From the NCBI GenBank assembly GCA_907164885.2, contig OU015493.1:64363477-64427476 (forward strand): 64,000 nt of DNA, read 5' to 3'. The stretch is from Dolomedes plantarius. Its lineage: Eukaryota; Arthropoda; Arachnida; Araneae; Dolomedidae. Shown here one piece after another: positions 10,183-23,700 of this stretch. The position numbers were made by a program, and so were the translations under genes. Numbering within the stretch: position 1 is the first letter of the stretch; each line of letters opens with the position of its first letter. A model generated the notes under the pieces. That model searched no databases. It saw only the letters and a program-made list of their open reading frames with translations, and was not told the origin of the DNA.

Positions 10183-10541
10183 CTCTGTTGTTGTTGTTGC
10201 TAATGCCCCCTGATTGGAGGTTCCATTCACCAGGTCCTAATAGGCTATTGGGCTGAAAGGGACGGCTCCTGTTTTGAATTAGCACCACAAGCGTCGAGTC
10301 CAACTTGGCTAAATGACCGGTCCCGTAATTTTGAACCGAGTAAAATGACAAGACTGGAACACTTGACCCAGCACCTCCAGAGGTAAATTTGAGAACTTGG
10401 AGGACATTGTAACTACGACGTATTTTACGAGCCCCGGCCACCATTAGTAGACACGGCGGGGGATTTGCAGCGACGAGCATTGAACCAAGGAGATTCAGAT
10501 CAGTGGCCCATTGCTCTTATCAACTGGGCCACCGCACCCAT
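10183..10541 (-). mobile_element. tRNA-derived SINE
   Basis: On the minus strand it opens with a tRNA-like head. An A-box-like TGGCCCAGTTGATAAGAG lies at about 10514-10531 and a B-box-like GGTTCAATGCT at 10477-10487. A body follows, with a CAA-repeat tail at 10183-10198. This is a SINE layout rather than a tRNA gene, as no cloverleaf with matched acceptor stem is apparent. Confidence 0.65.
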
Positions 10542-11255
10542 GAAACTTCTGTAAGTACATTTATCTCATACTGGATTTTTTTCAGGATTTCCCCTATTTT
10601 AAAAGATATATATAAAATTCTTTCTTGACATCTCTCTAAAGTTTTGAACTTCGAACTTTCATTGTTTTTCACCTTAACTTAAAGCATTTTCATCACTTTA
10701 AAATTACTTCCATTACACACATAAAGAAATTTCACAGTAATGCTTCTCTGAATATTCTGCTTTCCAGCTTACTTCTAAGCGTCTCACTATATTTTTTTTC
10801 ATTCTATAATTCCTCTTCATTATTACCACTATCCTTCCTTATTTTTCTCGACTTGACTACCCATCATTTTTTCTATGTTTTTTTTTTTCCTTTCTAGGCG
10901 GGTGTCTCTTTTTGCAGGCTCAATAACATAAATTTTATTCCCCTTTACCTCTGACAGACGAGCCATTTTCATGCCTGGGATCCTACCAATTCTTACACGA
11001 ATATTTTGAAAATTCTGTTTAATTTCCAATTCATATTTTGCAGTTTATTTATATTCGTATTCTTGAGTTAGTCTTAGAGACATTCTCTCCTAAAGCCTAC
11101 CCCGGCATGTTAAAAACTTCAATAGTTCGAACTATCAGCGGATTTAAATTTTCAATTTTTAGATGCGTTGTGAAATAGTTACTACGCTGGCTGAATTTTT
11201 TTTTTAATTTCAGTATCAACTCAGAGGAAAGACAATGTAAATATAAAATAACAAT
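10542..11255. other. No feature recognised
   Basis: AT-rich DNA with T-runs. A minus-strand frame at 10829-11029 is Lys/Glu/Arg-rich low complexity and is not supported as a gene. Confidence 0.4.
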
Positions 11256-11342
11256 TTTCAGGTACTCTCCTCTAACGGAACTACCTCGGGTCATTCATGT
11301 AGGATTAATTATCGGTGCTTACATCTTTTGTATGTATATATG

Positions 11343-11348
<6 letters not shown>
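11256..11348. mobile_element. Partial copy of a dispersed ~255-315-bp repeat family
   Basis: CAGGTACTCTCCTCTAACGG, then GTAGGATTAATTATCGGTGC and CTTTTGTATGTATATATGTA, matches the left half of the repeat at 33044-33352 and, inverted, those at 41752-42013 and 62581-62835. The copy ends in the (TA)n tract that follows. Confidence 0.75.

Positions 11349-11419
<71 letters not shown>
11349..11419. repeat. (TA)n microsatellite
   Basis: Uninterrupted TA run directly after the partial repeat copy. Confidence 0.95.
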
Positions 11420-11421
<2 letters not shown>

Positions 11422-12480
11422 TAAAAAGTTGGTTTTTTTATTTGAATCTGAGTTTTTTTTTTAAAGGGTGTCTGGTATTATAAGATTTTTTTATCACCGG
11501 AGCCCTGGTTCAGAATATTAGACGAAGAAATTTAGTTGAAGAGCATTATCTCGTCTTTTTTTCTCTTCTAGTAGTCTACAAATATTTCAAAAGCATAATC
11601 TAGAAAATGTAAACTGAGTCAGTTATTTTTTTTTATATTCAGTTACTGCTGATGCAGAATAAAAAATATTAAAAGTATTAAATCCGTCACAAAGCAGACA
11701 AAAAATATAATAAACGTGAAAAGTAGTGAATTCCTTTCTATGACGTTTAGAGGATCAAAAGTTTTTAAGAAATGTATAGTCGATAGAAAATTATCTATAC
11801 ACTTACCAGAGTTGAAAAAAGAAACAAACACACGGCAAAATTCATTTTGTTTGTCTGATAAGATCTTGATTTCTGCTCAGCAAAAGAAGATGGTCCAAGG
11901 ATTGGAAGAAGATTTTTCCAAGGATCTAAAATTGTGATTATTACAATATTTTAAACAGTAACAATAATAATAAAGTTTTTAATGAAAGAATAAAAGTCTT
12001 ATCCTTTTTAACATTCTTTTATGTATTTCCTGATATTTTCAAAGTTAATGGCTTTCAAACACTTTACCTTATCTCGTTATCGAAGTTTTTTTAACTATTT
12101 TCATATCCACTTGTTTAAACATACGCAGTGAAAATTTTGATACATTTGCGACGTAGTTCTGCTGCACCAGTAGAAATAAAACCACGAGTTAAATTATCGA
12201 GAAGAACGAGAAAGCGCAAAAAAGGTTCAACTCTTGGGTCCTGTTCGCATAGGAGTCCGGTTGCGGAAGCGTTAAAGTATATAATATATTTAACCAATGA
12301 CAAACCTCCAAATGATTAGCAATAAAATTTTTAACGCCTATGATTGGTTGATTTCCGTCTCAGCGCCATCTTTCTTTTCACGCTTCTGCTACCTGACTCC
12401 TACGTGAACAGGCCTTTACTGTTAACATTTGCGACTTTAGAATGAGTCATTTAGGGGCAGACATTAAAAAATGCTTTTAT
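11420..12480. other. No feature recognised
   Basis: AT-rich. Frames at 11643-11831 (minus, hydrophobic) and 12128-12319 (plus, basic) were examined; neither has a convincing signal peptide, splice context or family match. Confidence 0.4.
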
Positions 12481-12566
12481 CCTTTTCCTTAAGGGGGTGG
12501 GATAGCAAGTATCCCAAGAATACGGTCCCATGAATAAATATATAAATATATATATATATGATATAT

Positions 12567-12645
<79 letters not shown>

Positions 12646-14296
12646 CAGTGGCTCCCAAAAGTGTTCGTACACTTACGAATTTCAATGAAATAGGGGTCTA
12701 TCCATTAATTAAAATGAATATTTTAGAATGGGTATTTAATAATAAGATCTACAATCTAATCTTAACAAAACTACATGAAATGTTTTGAAAACAAAGTAAC
12801 ACTTTATTTTTAAGAAACCAGTAATCAAAAAGTAACAAAAACTTTATCTCACAAAAGTCATCGTACACTGAAATATTTTCGGATAAATTCATAATTAAAA
12901 TTATCATCTGGCACTTTATTTTTATATTTGAATTGTCTTGGCATTTAAAATATCGTTTGGCTTTAATTTTTGCTTGCCTTCTCCGTAATATTCTATTTAT
13001 TACTTAAAAATGGCTCGTAGTCGTAAAGAAACAACAAACATCATTCATTGATTATTTTTCATCATAGTAGTTATAAATCAGTTTGGAATATTGCTAAATT
13101 ACTTAATTTATCCCATTCTACTTTGCAGTATGTGAAAAAACGCATTAAAGAAGAAAATTAGATCGAAAACAAGGTAAGAAAAAGCCGTCTGGCAAAGTTA
13201 ACAAAACGTGATCAGAGATTTATAATTAGAAAATTTGTGAAAAATTCACGTTTGAGTGCTGTAAAAGTTTCTGCAAAATTCAATGAAACATTTTCTACTT
13301 CAATTTCACCTGAAATTTTTTTTATGAGTTTTCAGAACAGCTGGATTACATGGGCGTTCTGCCCATACAAAATTTTATGTGAGTAAGAAAAACAGAAAGT
13401 TTATTCTTCCCTTCCCACTATCAATGATAAATAAGCCCCAAACCTATTGGAATAATGTCTTATTTGCCGATGAACATTTTTGCTGCTGATGGGCGTATAA
13501 TTGTATGGAGAAGAAAAAAATGAGGAACTTAATCCCAAGAACTTAGTAGGAACAGTTAAGCATGCCGCTGGAGGTATCCTTGTGTGCGGGTGCATGTCAG
13601 CATTAGGACTAGGAAATTTGGTATTTATTGATGGCATAATGAATCATTGTGTTTTTATAAATATTTTAAGAGACAATTTAAAATTATCAGCTCAAAATTT
13701 GGGTATTGGAAACAACTTTGTTTTTTTATTAAGATAACGATCCTAAGCACACGGCTCTCACGTTCGCATCTGGTGTCTCTATAATTGTCCACAAGTTTTG
13801 AAAACACCACCTCAATCGCCAGATTTAACTCCAATAGAAAATATTTGGAGATAACTGGAGGTTCGAGAACGAAAACACGACATTCACACGAAAAGCGAAC
13901 TAAAAACAATTATGATGGAAGAATGGATGAACATTGATGCAAAAATTACAAAAGAACTAAAGCAATCTATTCCCAGACGTTTAAAAGCTGTTGTGGATGC
14001 TAAAGGATATCCTACTAAATATTAATTTAACGAAAAATTAGAATATTTGCTAATATGTAGATATTTTTTACAAGTGTACGATGACTTTTGTGAGATAAAG
14101 TTTTTGTTACTTTTGGATTATTGGTTTCTTAAAAATAAAGTTTTACTATGTTTTCAAAATATTTCATGTAGTTTTGTTAAGAATAGATTATAGATCTTAT
14201 TATTAAACACCCATTCTGAAATATTCATTTTAATTAATGGATAGACCCGTATTTCATTGAAAATCGTAAGTGTACGAACACTTTTGGGAGCCACTG
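12646..14296 (+). mobile_element. Tc1-like element with ~224-bp IR/DR terminal repeats
   Basis: Both ends begin CAGTGGCTCCCAAAAGTGTT and are flanked by TA. The inverted repeats extend about 224 bp (12646-12869, 14073-14296) at high identity. Each holds an outer GTTCGTACACT and an inner TCATCGTACACT motif, the paired binding-site (IR/DR) design known from Minos, Paris and Sleeping Beauty-type elements. Confidence 0.92.
13010..14025 (+). pseudogene. Tc1-type (DD34E) transposase, broken
   Basis: Starts as MARSRKE, with a stop within 15 codons. Recognisable parts are KLTKRDQRFIIRKF, the first catalytic site LFADEHF, GTVKHAAGG, GCMSALGLGNLVFIDGIMNH, the second Asp in DNDPKHTA, and PPQSPDLTPIENIW with the catalytic Glu. 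The C-terminus ends RRLKAVVDAKGYPTKY and stops at 14025. Several frameshifts and stops (for example near 13500, 13735 and 13797) make it inactive, but all three catalytic residues survive in one frame or another. Confidence 0.9.
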
Positions 14297-14391
14297 TATA
14301 TACATATACATATATATACAGATACACATATATATACATACACACACAGACACACACACACATATATATATATATATATGTGTGTGTGTGT
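14297..14391. repeat. (TA)n with (CA)n/(TG)n microsatellite
   Basis: Mixed TA, CA and TG runs: the right-hand remainder of the MITE core after the Tc1 insertion. Confidence 0.9.
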
Positions 14392-14720
14392 AACCCCCCT
14401 TAATGTCCGTGCTTACAAAGGGGGTATGAAATTTCTCGTTCTAAAGAGGGAATTGGAAAAATGGGCCCCGTAAGCTAGAGGTTAAGAACAATGTAACAAT
14501 TTGAAGATTTCTACTAAAGTGCAGAGTATTTATATTTTCTTAACTTTGATAAATATGCTTCGAAGCACTAAATACAAAGAAAAAATACGTTTACCATCCA
14601 TAGCTGTTTTAATACATTAATGACGAATAAATTGTCTTTTCATTCAAAAATAAAAAAGTAAACAAATTACGTACATATTTACTACAGTCAGGATTGTGGA
14701 ATAGTAATTATTTAATTTAA

Positions 14721-15303
14721 CACTAGAAAGACGGATTTTTTCTTACTAAAACGACTGAACACCGTCATTTTGACGGTTAAAATTAAAATCAAATATTTGA
14801 AATATTTAATATTTTTAAAAAAGGATTAAATACTTTAAATTTTGAACTATTTCATAGCAATATATAGTAAATTAGTATATATTTAGATATATTTTTATGC
14901 AGCTATGCCGAGCTGTCAACCTGGTATGGTTCGTCCGTGAAATTATATGCATGGTTTGTGCAGTCCTTATTTTTCAATACCAATATTTCCGAAGAGGCAA
15001 TATTTCTCTTATTTGCAAAAGGGGGAAGAGACGAAAAGTAACTAACATTTTTCCAGTATTATTTTAAAGATTTCTGCCTGTTTTCTCTATTGCCGTCAAA
15101 TTCACGGATTTGAGTCTTAGTAGGTATACAACACATTTTCTCCCCCCCTTTACTATCGAATATAATTATGTAAATGTGTGTGCATATTTCGCGTAAAATT
15201 AGAAACAGTCATAAACTTTTAGAAGCCTGAGGACATAAATACAAACATAGCGCTCAATGGTATGTCCGAAACCGTCAAAATGACGGCAGCCGTCCGTCTA
15301 GTG
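14721..15303. mobile_element. TTAA-flanked MITE (piggyBac-like)
   Basis: Flanked by TTAA on both sides (14717-14720, 15304-15307). Ends are CACTAGAAAGACGG and, inverted, CACTAGACGGACGG. Subterminal palindromes CCGTCATTTTGACGG and CCGTCAAAATGACGG mirror each other. 583 bp, no coding capacity. Confidence 0.85.
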
Positions 15304-15307
15304 TTAA

Positions 15308-15729
15308 TAAACTGATCTTGTAATTTTTTTAATTGTAAATTATCGCTATTTAAACGCGAAATAAAAAATTTCCATGAGGTTTAATCTTATATTTCAACAT
15401 ATTTATCATAAAAATAAAAATGACAGAAAGAGATCTAGAGAGACTCCTCGGAATAAAAGTGTTTATCATTCAAACATGTCACTGAGCATGCGCAAAAATA
15501 GTGAGTTTCTAAAGACAGATTTAACATGCCACTAAGCATGCGCAGAAATCTATTTTTAATAGTAAATTATCACTAATTAATAGAAATTGCGGTTAAAAAC
15601 CAAATTTGACAAATCTACAGATTATAATCTTTCGTTTAAGACTAAAATGAAGTAAATTGATGCATTATTTTTCTCTCACGGACTGCCCAAAAAGTTGGCT
15701 TAGCAACTTAAATATATAGATTTGTTATC
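15308..15729. other. No gene; short duplicated motif
   Basis: AT-rich. The motif GCCACTAAGCATGCGCAGAA-like occurs twice (about 15478-15497 and 15527-15546), spaced about 48 bp. Nothing else recognised. Confidence 0.4.
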
Positions 15730-15733
15730 TTAA

Positions 15734-16200
15734 GGCTGCTATGTACTAACCCTATTGGATTCAATCAACTCAATGCGAACCTATGGAGAAAATGTGTTCC
15801 AGGATTGCCGACTTGGATTGAAAGATTTTTTTTTTTAATTGTACTCCGTAACAAAGAAAGAAATTTTACACCTTTGGGCAAATTTTGTCTTTTGAAGCAA
15901 ATAATAAATACAAATACAAAATACAAATAAATAATACAAATAATACAAATAATAAAAAATGCAAATAATAATTTAAAATTTAAATTATTCGCGGATGCGG
16001 AATCTGGTATTTTCTGTTTTAAACACTCATAAATTCATTTGGTGGACGAAATTTTTAAAATGAATCCTGTTGCCAGGTGCAGAAAAGTTCGGGCTTTCTG
16101 AAAATACCATTTTTATTGTATTATTAGTATTTATGCAGCTGTAAATAGTAGACATATTTTCTCTATAATGTGAATCCCATAAGGTTATTACACAGCAGCC
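15734..16200. mobile_element. TTAA-flanked MITE, GGCTGCT type
   Basis: TTAA at 15730-15733 and 16201-16204. Inverted ends GGCTGCTATGTACTAACCCT and GGCTGCTGTGTAATAACCTT share most bases and continue into GGATTCA. 467 bp; contains an ACAAAT-rich microsatellite at about 15900-15975. Confidence 0.85.
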
Positions 16201-16204
16201 TTAA

Positions 16205-18135
16205 CTGGTTACCTTATGTTAACTTGTTATCTTATATCATGTTTTGTAACACATGCTATTTTACTTAATGTACAATCTTCGACAATAGTGTCTAAAAATT
16301 TGTGCGTAAATTGACAAAATTGCTGTTGTAGGAACGAATTGCTGTTGTATGTCTATGAATTTTAAAACTGAATAAAACGAAGGCCAAATATTACGTAAAT
16401 ACAAATATCAGAACTTTTTTGATACGTTAAGGATAGTAATAAACTACAATTTCATGCTAAATCAAACTTTAACTTCCACTAAATTAGTACGCATCTTAAA
16501 AATATTCTTCAACAAATAATGAGTGTAAAATATTGAGTCATTTAACAATAACGTCTTTTGTGAGTATCTCTCAAAACTCATAAGCTGTGTAAATTTGCGA
16601 ATATCTCTCAAGCAGAAACATTTAATGTTACTTCTTTGATAGAGTAATACGGAAATACTGAAAAACTTCTACGTTACTCTCCATGAAGTAGAAACTCTGG
16701 CAGAAGCGTCTTTGCTGTACATGAAAAAATAATGAAATTGAAATAATAAGTCACTCTTTGACCTAAACCAACCTCTAACCACAGATAAAACTTTTTAAGC
16801 ACATCTGACTTTTAATAATTTTCTCCCACGTAACACATATTGATGGCCCAGAAGCACATTTTCGTTACTTCGTTGGGGAATGATTACCGTTGACAGAACT
16901 TCCAAAAACAAATATAGGCCAATTGCAAAACGTTTATGCTGGGCCAACAATTACAAAATGTTATTTTCCCACCTGCAAATGTGAGTTGAAGTGCTCTTCC
17001 AACTGTTGGACCAACAAACAGCCAGGTTCGGCTCACTAACAGCCAATCCTTGGATGAGCAGCAATGCCAAACGTTGTTTTAATTTAACCTCAACAGCTAA
17101 ATCAAACTGTTGGCCAGCTATGCTAAAAACGGTAGCCCAAAAATTTTTTAACTATCTTGTGTTATTTGGGCTCTTAAATGCATTAAAACACTTCCAGGAA
17201 GATTTTTACGATTTTTCTAAAATTTTTAACTTACCACACGATGCTCGTTATCCACCACCTGCTTGAAGAAGGATAGAGAAGTCTGATACGCGTAGGTCTT
17301 TATATTTGCTAAGATAAACATCATGCTTATGACTTTGCTGAATTATAAACGTAAATTTCCTGTTGGGGTGCTTAAAGACCTTGAATATTAATTTTTTTTA
17401 TTAAACAAGAATTAGGTAAATCCCATCAGCTGTTTAATATTTATAATTTCTTGCATTTTTTATGCTTATATATCCATACTGTAAAAAATAAGATATAAAA
17501 ATTGCAAGTCATTTTAAATACTTGGACGGGATTTAAAATGACTAGTAATTTTTTGCTTAAATGCAAATTTTGTATCAAGATGCAAAAAAAAAAAAAAACT
17601 CAAAGAAAACTGCTGTCTTATGTCCCGATACACGTTTTCTCGAAAGTGACTAGTAGAATGAATAAATTTTATAAAACAAAAGTGTGGCATTATATTGATC
17701 ATGCTGGGTTGAATTTAAAAACCCTTTAACCAAGCATTGAACTTTTTTATCAGAAAAATAGTCTAAAAGTATAGTTCAATATGTTAAACACGACCATAGT
17801 CGAAAAATTTTACTAGCGTGCATCAGAGATAAAAACATTTTTTTTCTTCTCTACAATTTGACATAATTTAAATACGTAAAAATTAAGATTTTCTTTGCCA
17901 TAACGCAGACCCTGTAAAATTAAAGTAAATCATTCACGCTCTAAATCATATATATAATGAAACTTCTCTAACCGATTACTCTTATTCAATGGCCACCTCT
18001 CTAAAAGGACATATTTTGTTCAGGGCCGATTCCAGAGTCCATAGAGCCAAGGTTATGGAAGAAACCTCCCTTCTACACCCACCCCTCAATATGGCCCTTT
18101 TTTTTGGAACCATGGCTAGCTGCCACAGAGAATTT
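16205..18135. other. No gene recognised
   Basis: AT-rich DNA. Between about 16905 and 17125, short TTGGCC/GGCCAACA/CTGTTGG motifs recur irregularly, like a decayed short-period repeat. The open frame at 16991-17266 overlaps this and is not supported as a gene. Confidence 0.35.
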
Positions 18136-18136
18136 T

Positions 18137-18222
<86 letters not shown>
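18136..18222. repeat. (CA)n then (TA)n microsatellite
   Basis: CA run of about 22 bases passing into a pure TA run that abuts the MITE at 18223. Confidence 0.95.
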
Positions 18223-18225
<3 letters not shown>

Positions 18226-18392
18226 TGGAATCTCGATCGATCGTTTTCGGATCCATCGTTTTTCCGTATGTGTCGATCATTTTATCCAGTCCCAACAATC
18301 ATATTGCTTTGTTATGCTTCCGCATCTATCGTTTTTCCGCATTTATCGTTCATTTCAGTCGGTCCCTTCAAAAACGATAGATCGAGATTCCA

Positions 18393-18395
<3 letters not shown>
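18223..18395. mobile_element. TA-flanked MITE, CAGTGGAATCTCGAT ends
   Basis: Ends CAGTGGAATCTCGATCGATC and, inverted, CAGTGGAATCTCGATCTATC, flanked by TA and by (TA)n on both sides. 173 bp with internal repeats of ATCGTTTTTCCGCAT. Pogo- or Tc1-like by its ends; the superfamily is inferred. Confidence 0.88.
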
Positions 18396-18481
<86 letters not shown>

Positions 18482-18533
18482 TATATATGTATGTATGTAT
18501 GTATATATATATATATGTATGTATGTATGTATA

Positions 18534-18604
<71 letters not shown>

Positions 18605-18612
18605 TTGTGTGT
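18396..18612. repeat. (TA)n, (GTAT)n and (TG)n microsatellite
   Basis: Long TA run with GTAT-rich interruptions near 18485-18540, ending in a TG run. Confidence 0.95.
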
Positions 18613-19483
18613 TGGTTGATATAATAATGTTAGCTTTATTTAAATCCCTTAGAAAAAGAATAATTTGATTTTTATACCCTATAATTAGCTATTTCTCATG
18701 CTTACTAATATCTACATTTCTGTGCCTAACACAAATTATAAATAAATTTCCATCGCTTAATTGCAAAAAATTCAAATCAAGTTTAAATTAGGAGCATATC
18801 TTAATTATCTTCTTTCAACTAACCGAAATAGAAAGAATTGCACTACACAACCGCGCTCGGGAAAGGATTGCATTCGAAAGATAAGCACAGAATAACGATC
18901 ATAAAAAAGAAGTGTCTCTTCTTTAGAAGTTCTCGATTACAACCTCCTTCCATACGTTGCCTTATCTCGCTATATATGATGTCTAGGTATTACCTCCTGG
19001 GATCCACCTATTTTCTTTTCGTATGTAACCCAAGAACATTTATACTCTGTTCCGTGCCGTACTATCGGAGGTCTATTTATAGGTCCCGAAAAGAAGGGGA
19101 GGGAAAGGTGATGAGATGAGTTGTTCCAAATCTGGAAACCGCATCCTGAATAGGAGGCGATTATTTGACCCATGAGAAGGAAAAGTTTCAATCGGACTAA
19201 TGTCGTAAAAGTTTGTGAAAAATCATCAGTTGTATAAGCTGCCAATCTTTTCTGTTTTTTTTTTAAGTTGTAGTTTTTGTTTAGGAATCAGTGAAAATTT
19301 GACAAGCCATCTCTCGCTTAGTCTGACAATCGTTAAATTTTATTTGTAGATTCCGATAGCTGAGCAGGCACTGCTAAATACAAAATATAAAAATCACCGA
19401 ATATTAGACAGAATTGAAAGTAGTAGTGGAAGTTAATTAAAACTGCAGGTGTTTTATTTTATAATCTGTTTTGTTTTTGGTTG
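18613..19483. other. No feature recognised
   Basis: AT-rich with a slightly GC-richer patch at 18840-19245 that is open on both strands for about 90 codons. No domain, signal peptide or splice sites could be matched to the minus-strand gene. Confidence 0.35.
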
Positions 19484-19501
19484 GATATATATATATATAT
19501 A

Positions 19502-21444
<1,943 letters not shown>

Positions 21445-21483
<39 letters not shown>

Positions 21484-21490
21484 ATAAATA

Positions 21491-21533
<43 letters not shown>
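21445..21533. repeat. (TA)n microsatellite
   Basis: TA run with a short TG interruption, abutting the MITE. Confidence 0.95.
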
Positions 21534-22956
21534 CGGAATATATTATACGTAATTTATCTATATTATACGAATATTTATACAGGAAGAGAGAGAGACGGAA
21601 GCAGTGGCTTTGTATAAATGAATTAATCTAATTTTATTTTATGATTCACTGTATTGTTAATGTATTTAATATAATTGTAGAATGCAATATATTTTTGCCG
21701 TGTTAATTGCTTTCAATGAAGATCAAGACAACTTAAAGTTTCTCTGCACCCTAACAATCGGTAAATGAAAACATAATAGTTATACGGGTTAACATGATCT
21801 AAAAAGAACTGATTTATTTTATTATAACTGAGTTTACAGTCACAATATTTTGTTCATCATAAATCAACATCAGTTTCATTTTCTGTATACGTGTAAATTT
21901 ACCAACACATAAACTCTTGTCTGATTAGGAAAAATTAATATGATTATTATGAAACACCGACAGAGGGACAAATAAAGAAACAAATGTGTTTTACTTTGTC
22001 AAAAATATTATTGTGTGAAACTTGTTTTTATTTTGAATGGGTAGGTTGTAAGGAAATATTATTCTCCAACAAATGGTTAATTCTTGCTCATCTGTCGTTT
22101 TCATCGTGGCACGTTTTGCTTATTTTGGGAAATTTGCGTTTTAAGAAAGTCACGCTCAACTTATTTTCGGAGTTTGTAGCAGAGATTGATTACCCGGCAT
22201 ACTCTTCTCTATCGTAAAATTTTAAATGAACAGGAATTTAAAAGATATATGTAATAAATATAATTTTATTTATTACATATATCTTTTAAATTCCTGTATA
22301 AACGTTCCTATATAAACGTTAAATAACGTTAAAAATAATATACAAATTAAATATAATTTTATAAATAACATATAAATTAAACAAAATTTTATAAAAAATT
22401 ATACAAAATATAAGTATCATTAGATAAAATATATATAAATTAGCTATAAATAATGCATAAATTTAAAAAGAAATAAGGCGCTTAAAAAGATTAATTTATG
22501 CGAAATTTCCTTTCCAGATAGAAAAAGTATAAAATCCAGTAACGAAAGTATACACCCTATAATATAAACTAAGGCTTTCAAGTACCTATGATAAAAAAAA
22601 TATTGTTCTTAACAGTTACGATGCAAAGGAACTAATCTAAACAGATATACAAGCAACTATTAGTTAAATCCTTTTTGTCTGAAACACGGGCTAATGATGA
22701 AACGATAAAAAAATGTAATGATATCGAAATGGCGCCTATATCAAATAGTGATTAGAAGGTAACAAGTAACAAGAAAACATAAACCTAACATCCGAAATAA
22801 AAAAAATTGGAGCTCGGGGACCCTTTAATTAGTCATCTATATTTTATACACTTGGAATGAGATATCGTCAAGATAACGAGCCTTGAACTCCAATAAAATC
22901 CTGCCTACCCATATTTGGGGGCGAGATATATGTGAGTCTTCCAGAGAAAGTTCCCT
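21534..22956. other. No gene; one long hairpin
   Basis: AT-rich; contains the perfect hairpin at 22231-22296. No other structure recognised. Confidence 0.4.
22231..22296. repeat. Perfect 28-bp inverted repeat with 10-base loop
   Basis: Arms 22231-22258 and 22269-22296 are exact inverted copies (outer ends CAGGAATTTAAAAG and CTTTTAAATTCCTG). It may be a tiny MITE or a replication-derived inversion. Confidence 0.9.
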
Positions 22957-22960
22957 TTAA

Positions 22961-23696
22961 GGGGACAGTGGACCTTCAAACCTAACTTATTTTGTTTTGA
23001 ATGGATTTACTTGAAATTTGAATATGTGATTAGTACAATAGATATGTAAAAAAGGTTAAAATTTAAAGATGAAATATTAATAATTTATGAATTATGATTT
23101 ATTAATTTTATCAAAAATTGCCTAATTAAAAATATTCTATGCGCATTTCTTTTGCATATAATATGGTAATTTTTATTTACAGGATACCTTATAGAACCAA
23201 CAATGAAACTTATTGCTTATTTTAAGTATTCATTAAAAATATAAAGAGAAAAAATAATAATAGTGAAAACACCCTTTTTACTACGCAAAATACCTATAAA
23301 TCATGTTTTCAAGTACAAAGTTTAGAAATTCTGAGCTACGAAGCATAATTTTTTTCAATAAGATTTATTTGATATATAGTTAAGTATATAAAACTTAAAT
23401 TTCAAATCAATACGATAATTAGAAACGCGCCTGGAGCAGTTTGAATATTCGCATGACATGAAAATTATCATTTTGAGAAACACACATTTAAAGTTATTGC
23501 TACAGTAGTAACCACATAACATCTAAATTAAATACAAATGCCTATAACTAGGAAAGTAATCACAGAAATTAAAAATTCTTTTTGAAACACACTCCTACTC
23601 GTCCGTAGTTTCACAATTCAACAAAATGAAAAAAATCGAATTTTCGAAATAAAAAAATCGAAACAAATTTCACAATTTTGAAAGTCCACTGTCTCC
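22961..23696. mobile_element. TTAA-flanked MITE, GGGGACAGTGGAC type
   Basis: Exact TTAA on both sides (22957-22960, 23697-23700). Ends GGGGACAGTGGACCTTCA and, inverted, GGAGACAGTGGACTTTCA. 736 bp, AT-rich, no transposase frame. Confidence 0.88.
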
Positions 23697-23700
23697 TTAA

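Larger units (their letters stand above)
12481..14481. mobile_element. TTAA/(TA)n MITE, copy B, split by a Tc1-like element
   Basis: The left half starts CCTTTTCCTTAAGGGGGTGG at 12481 and runs into (TA)n. The right half, from about 14391, ends at 14481 and is followed by TTAA. The 1651-bp Tc1-like element at 12646-14296 sits inside the (TA)n core. Order of events: the MITE inserted first, the Tc1 later. Confidence 0.85.

Noticed and set aside
11643..11831. Hydrophobic minus-strand frame as the missing signal-peptide exon
   Set aside because: The hydrophobic part is at the C-terminal end after a polar 35-residue start, and no donor in the required phase was apparent.
12451..12788. Tyr-Ile repeat proteins predicted across (TA)n tracts, here and at 17989-18624, 20951-21200, 37106-37378, 45502-45834 and similar places
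   Set aside because: They are translations of TA microsatellites, open by composition only.
18970..19245. Minus-strand 91-codon frame as an upstream exon of the prokineticin-like gene
   Set aside because: Its N-terminus is not a signal peptide and no cysteine-fold or splice match was found.
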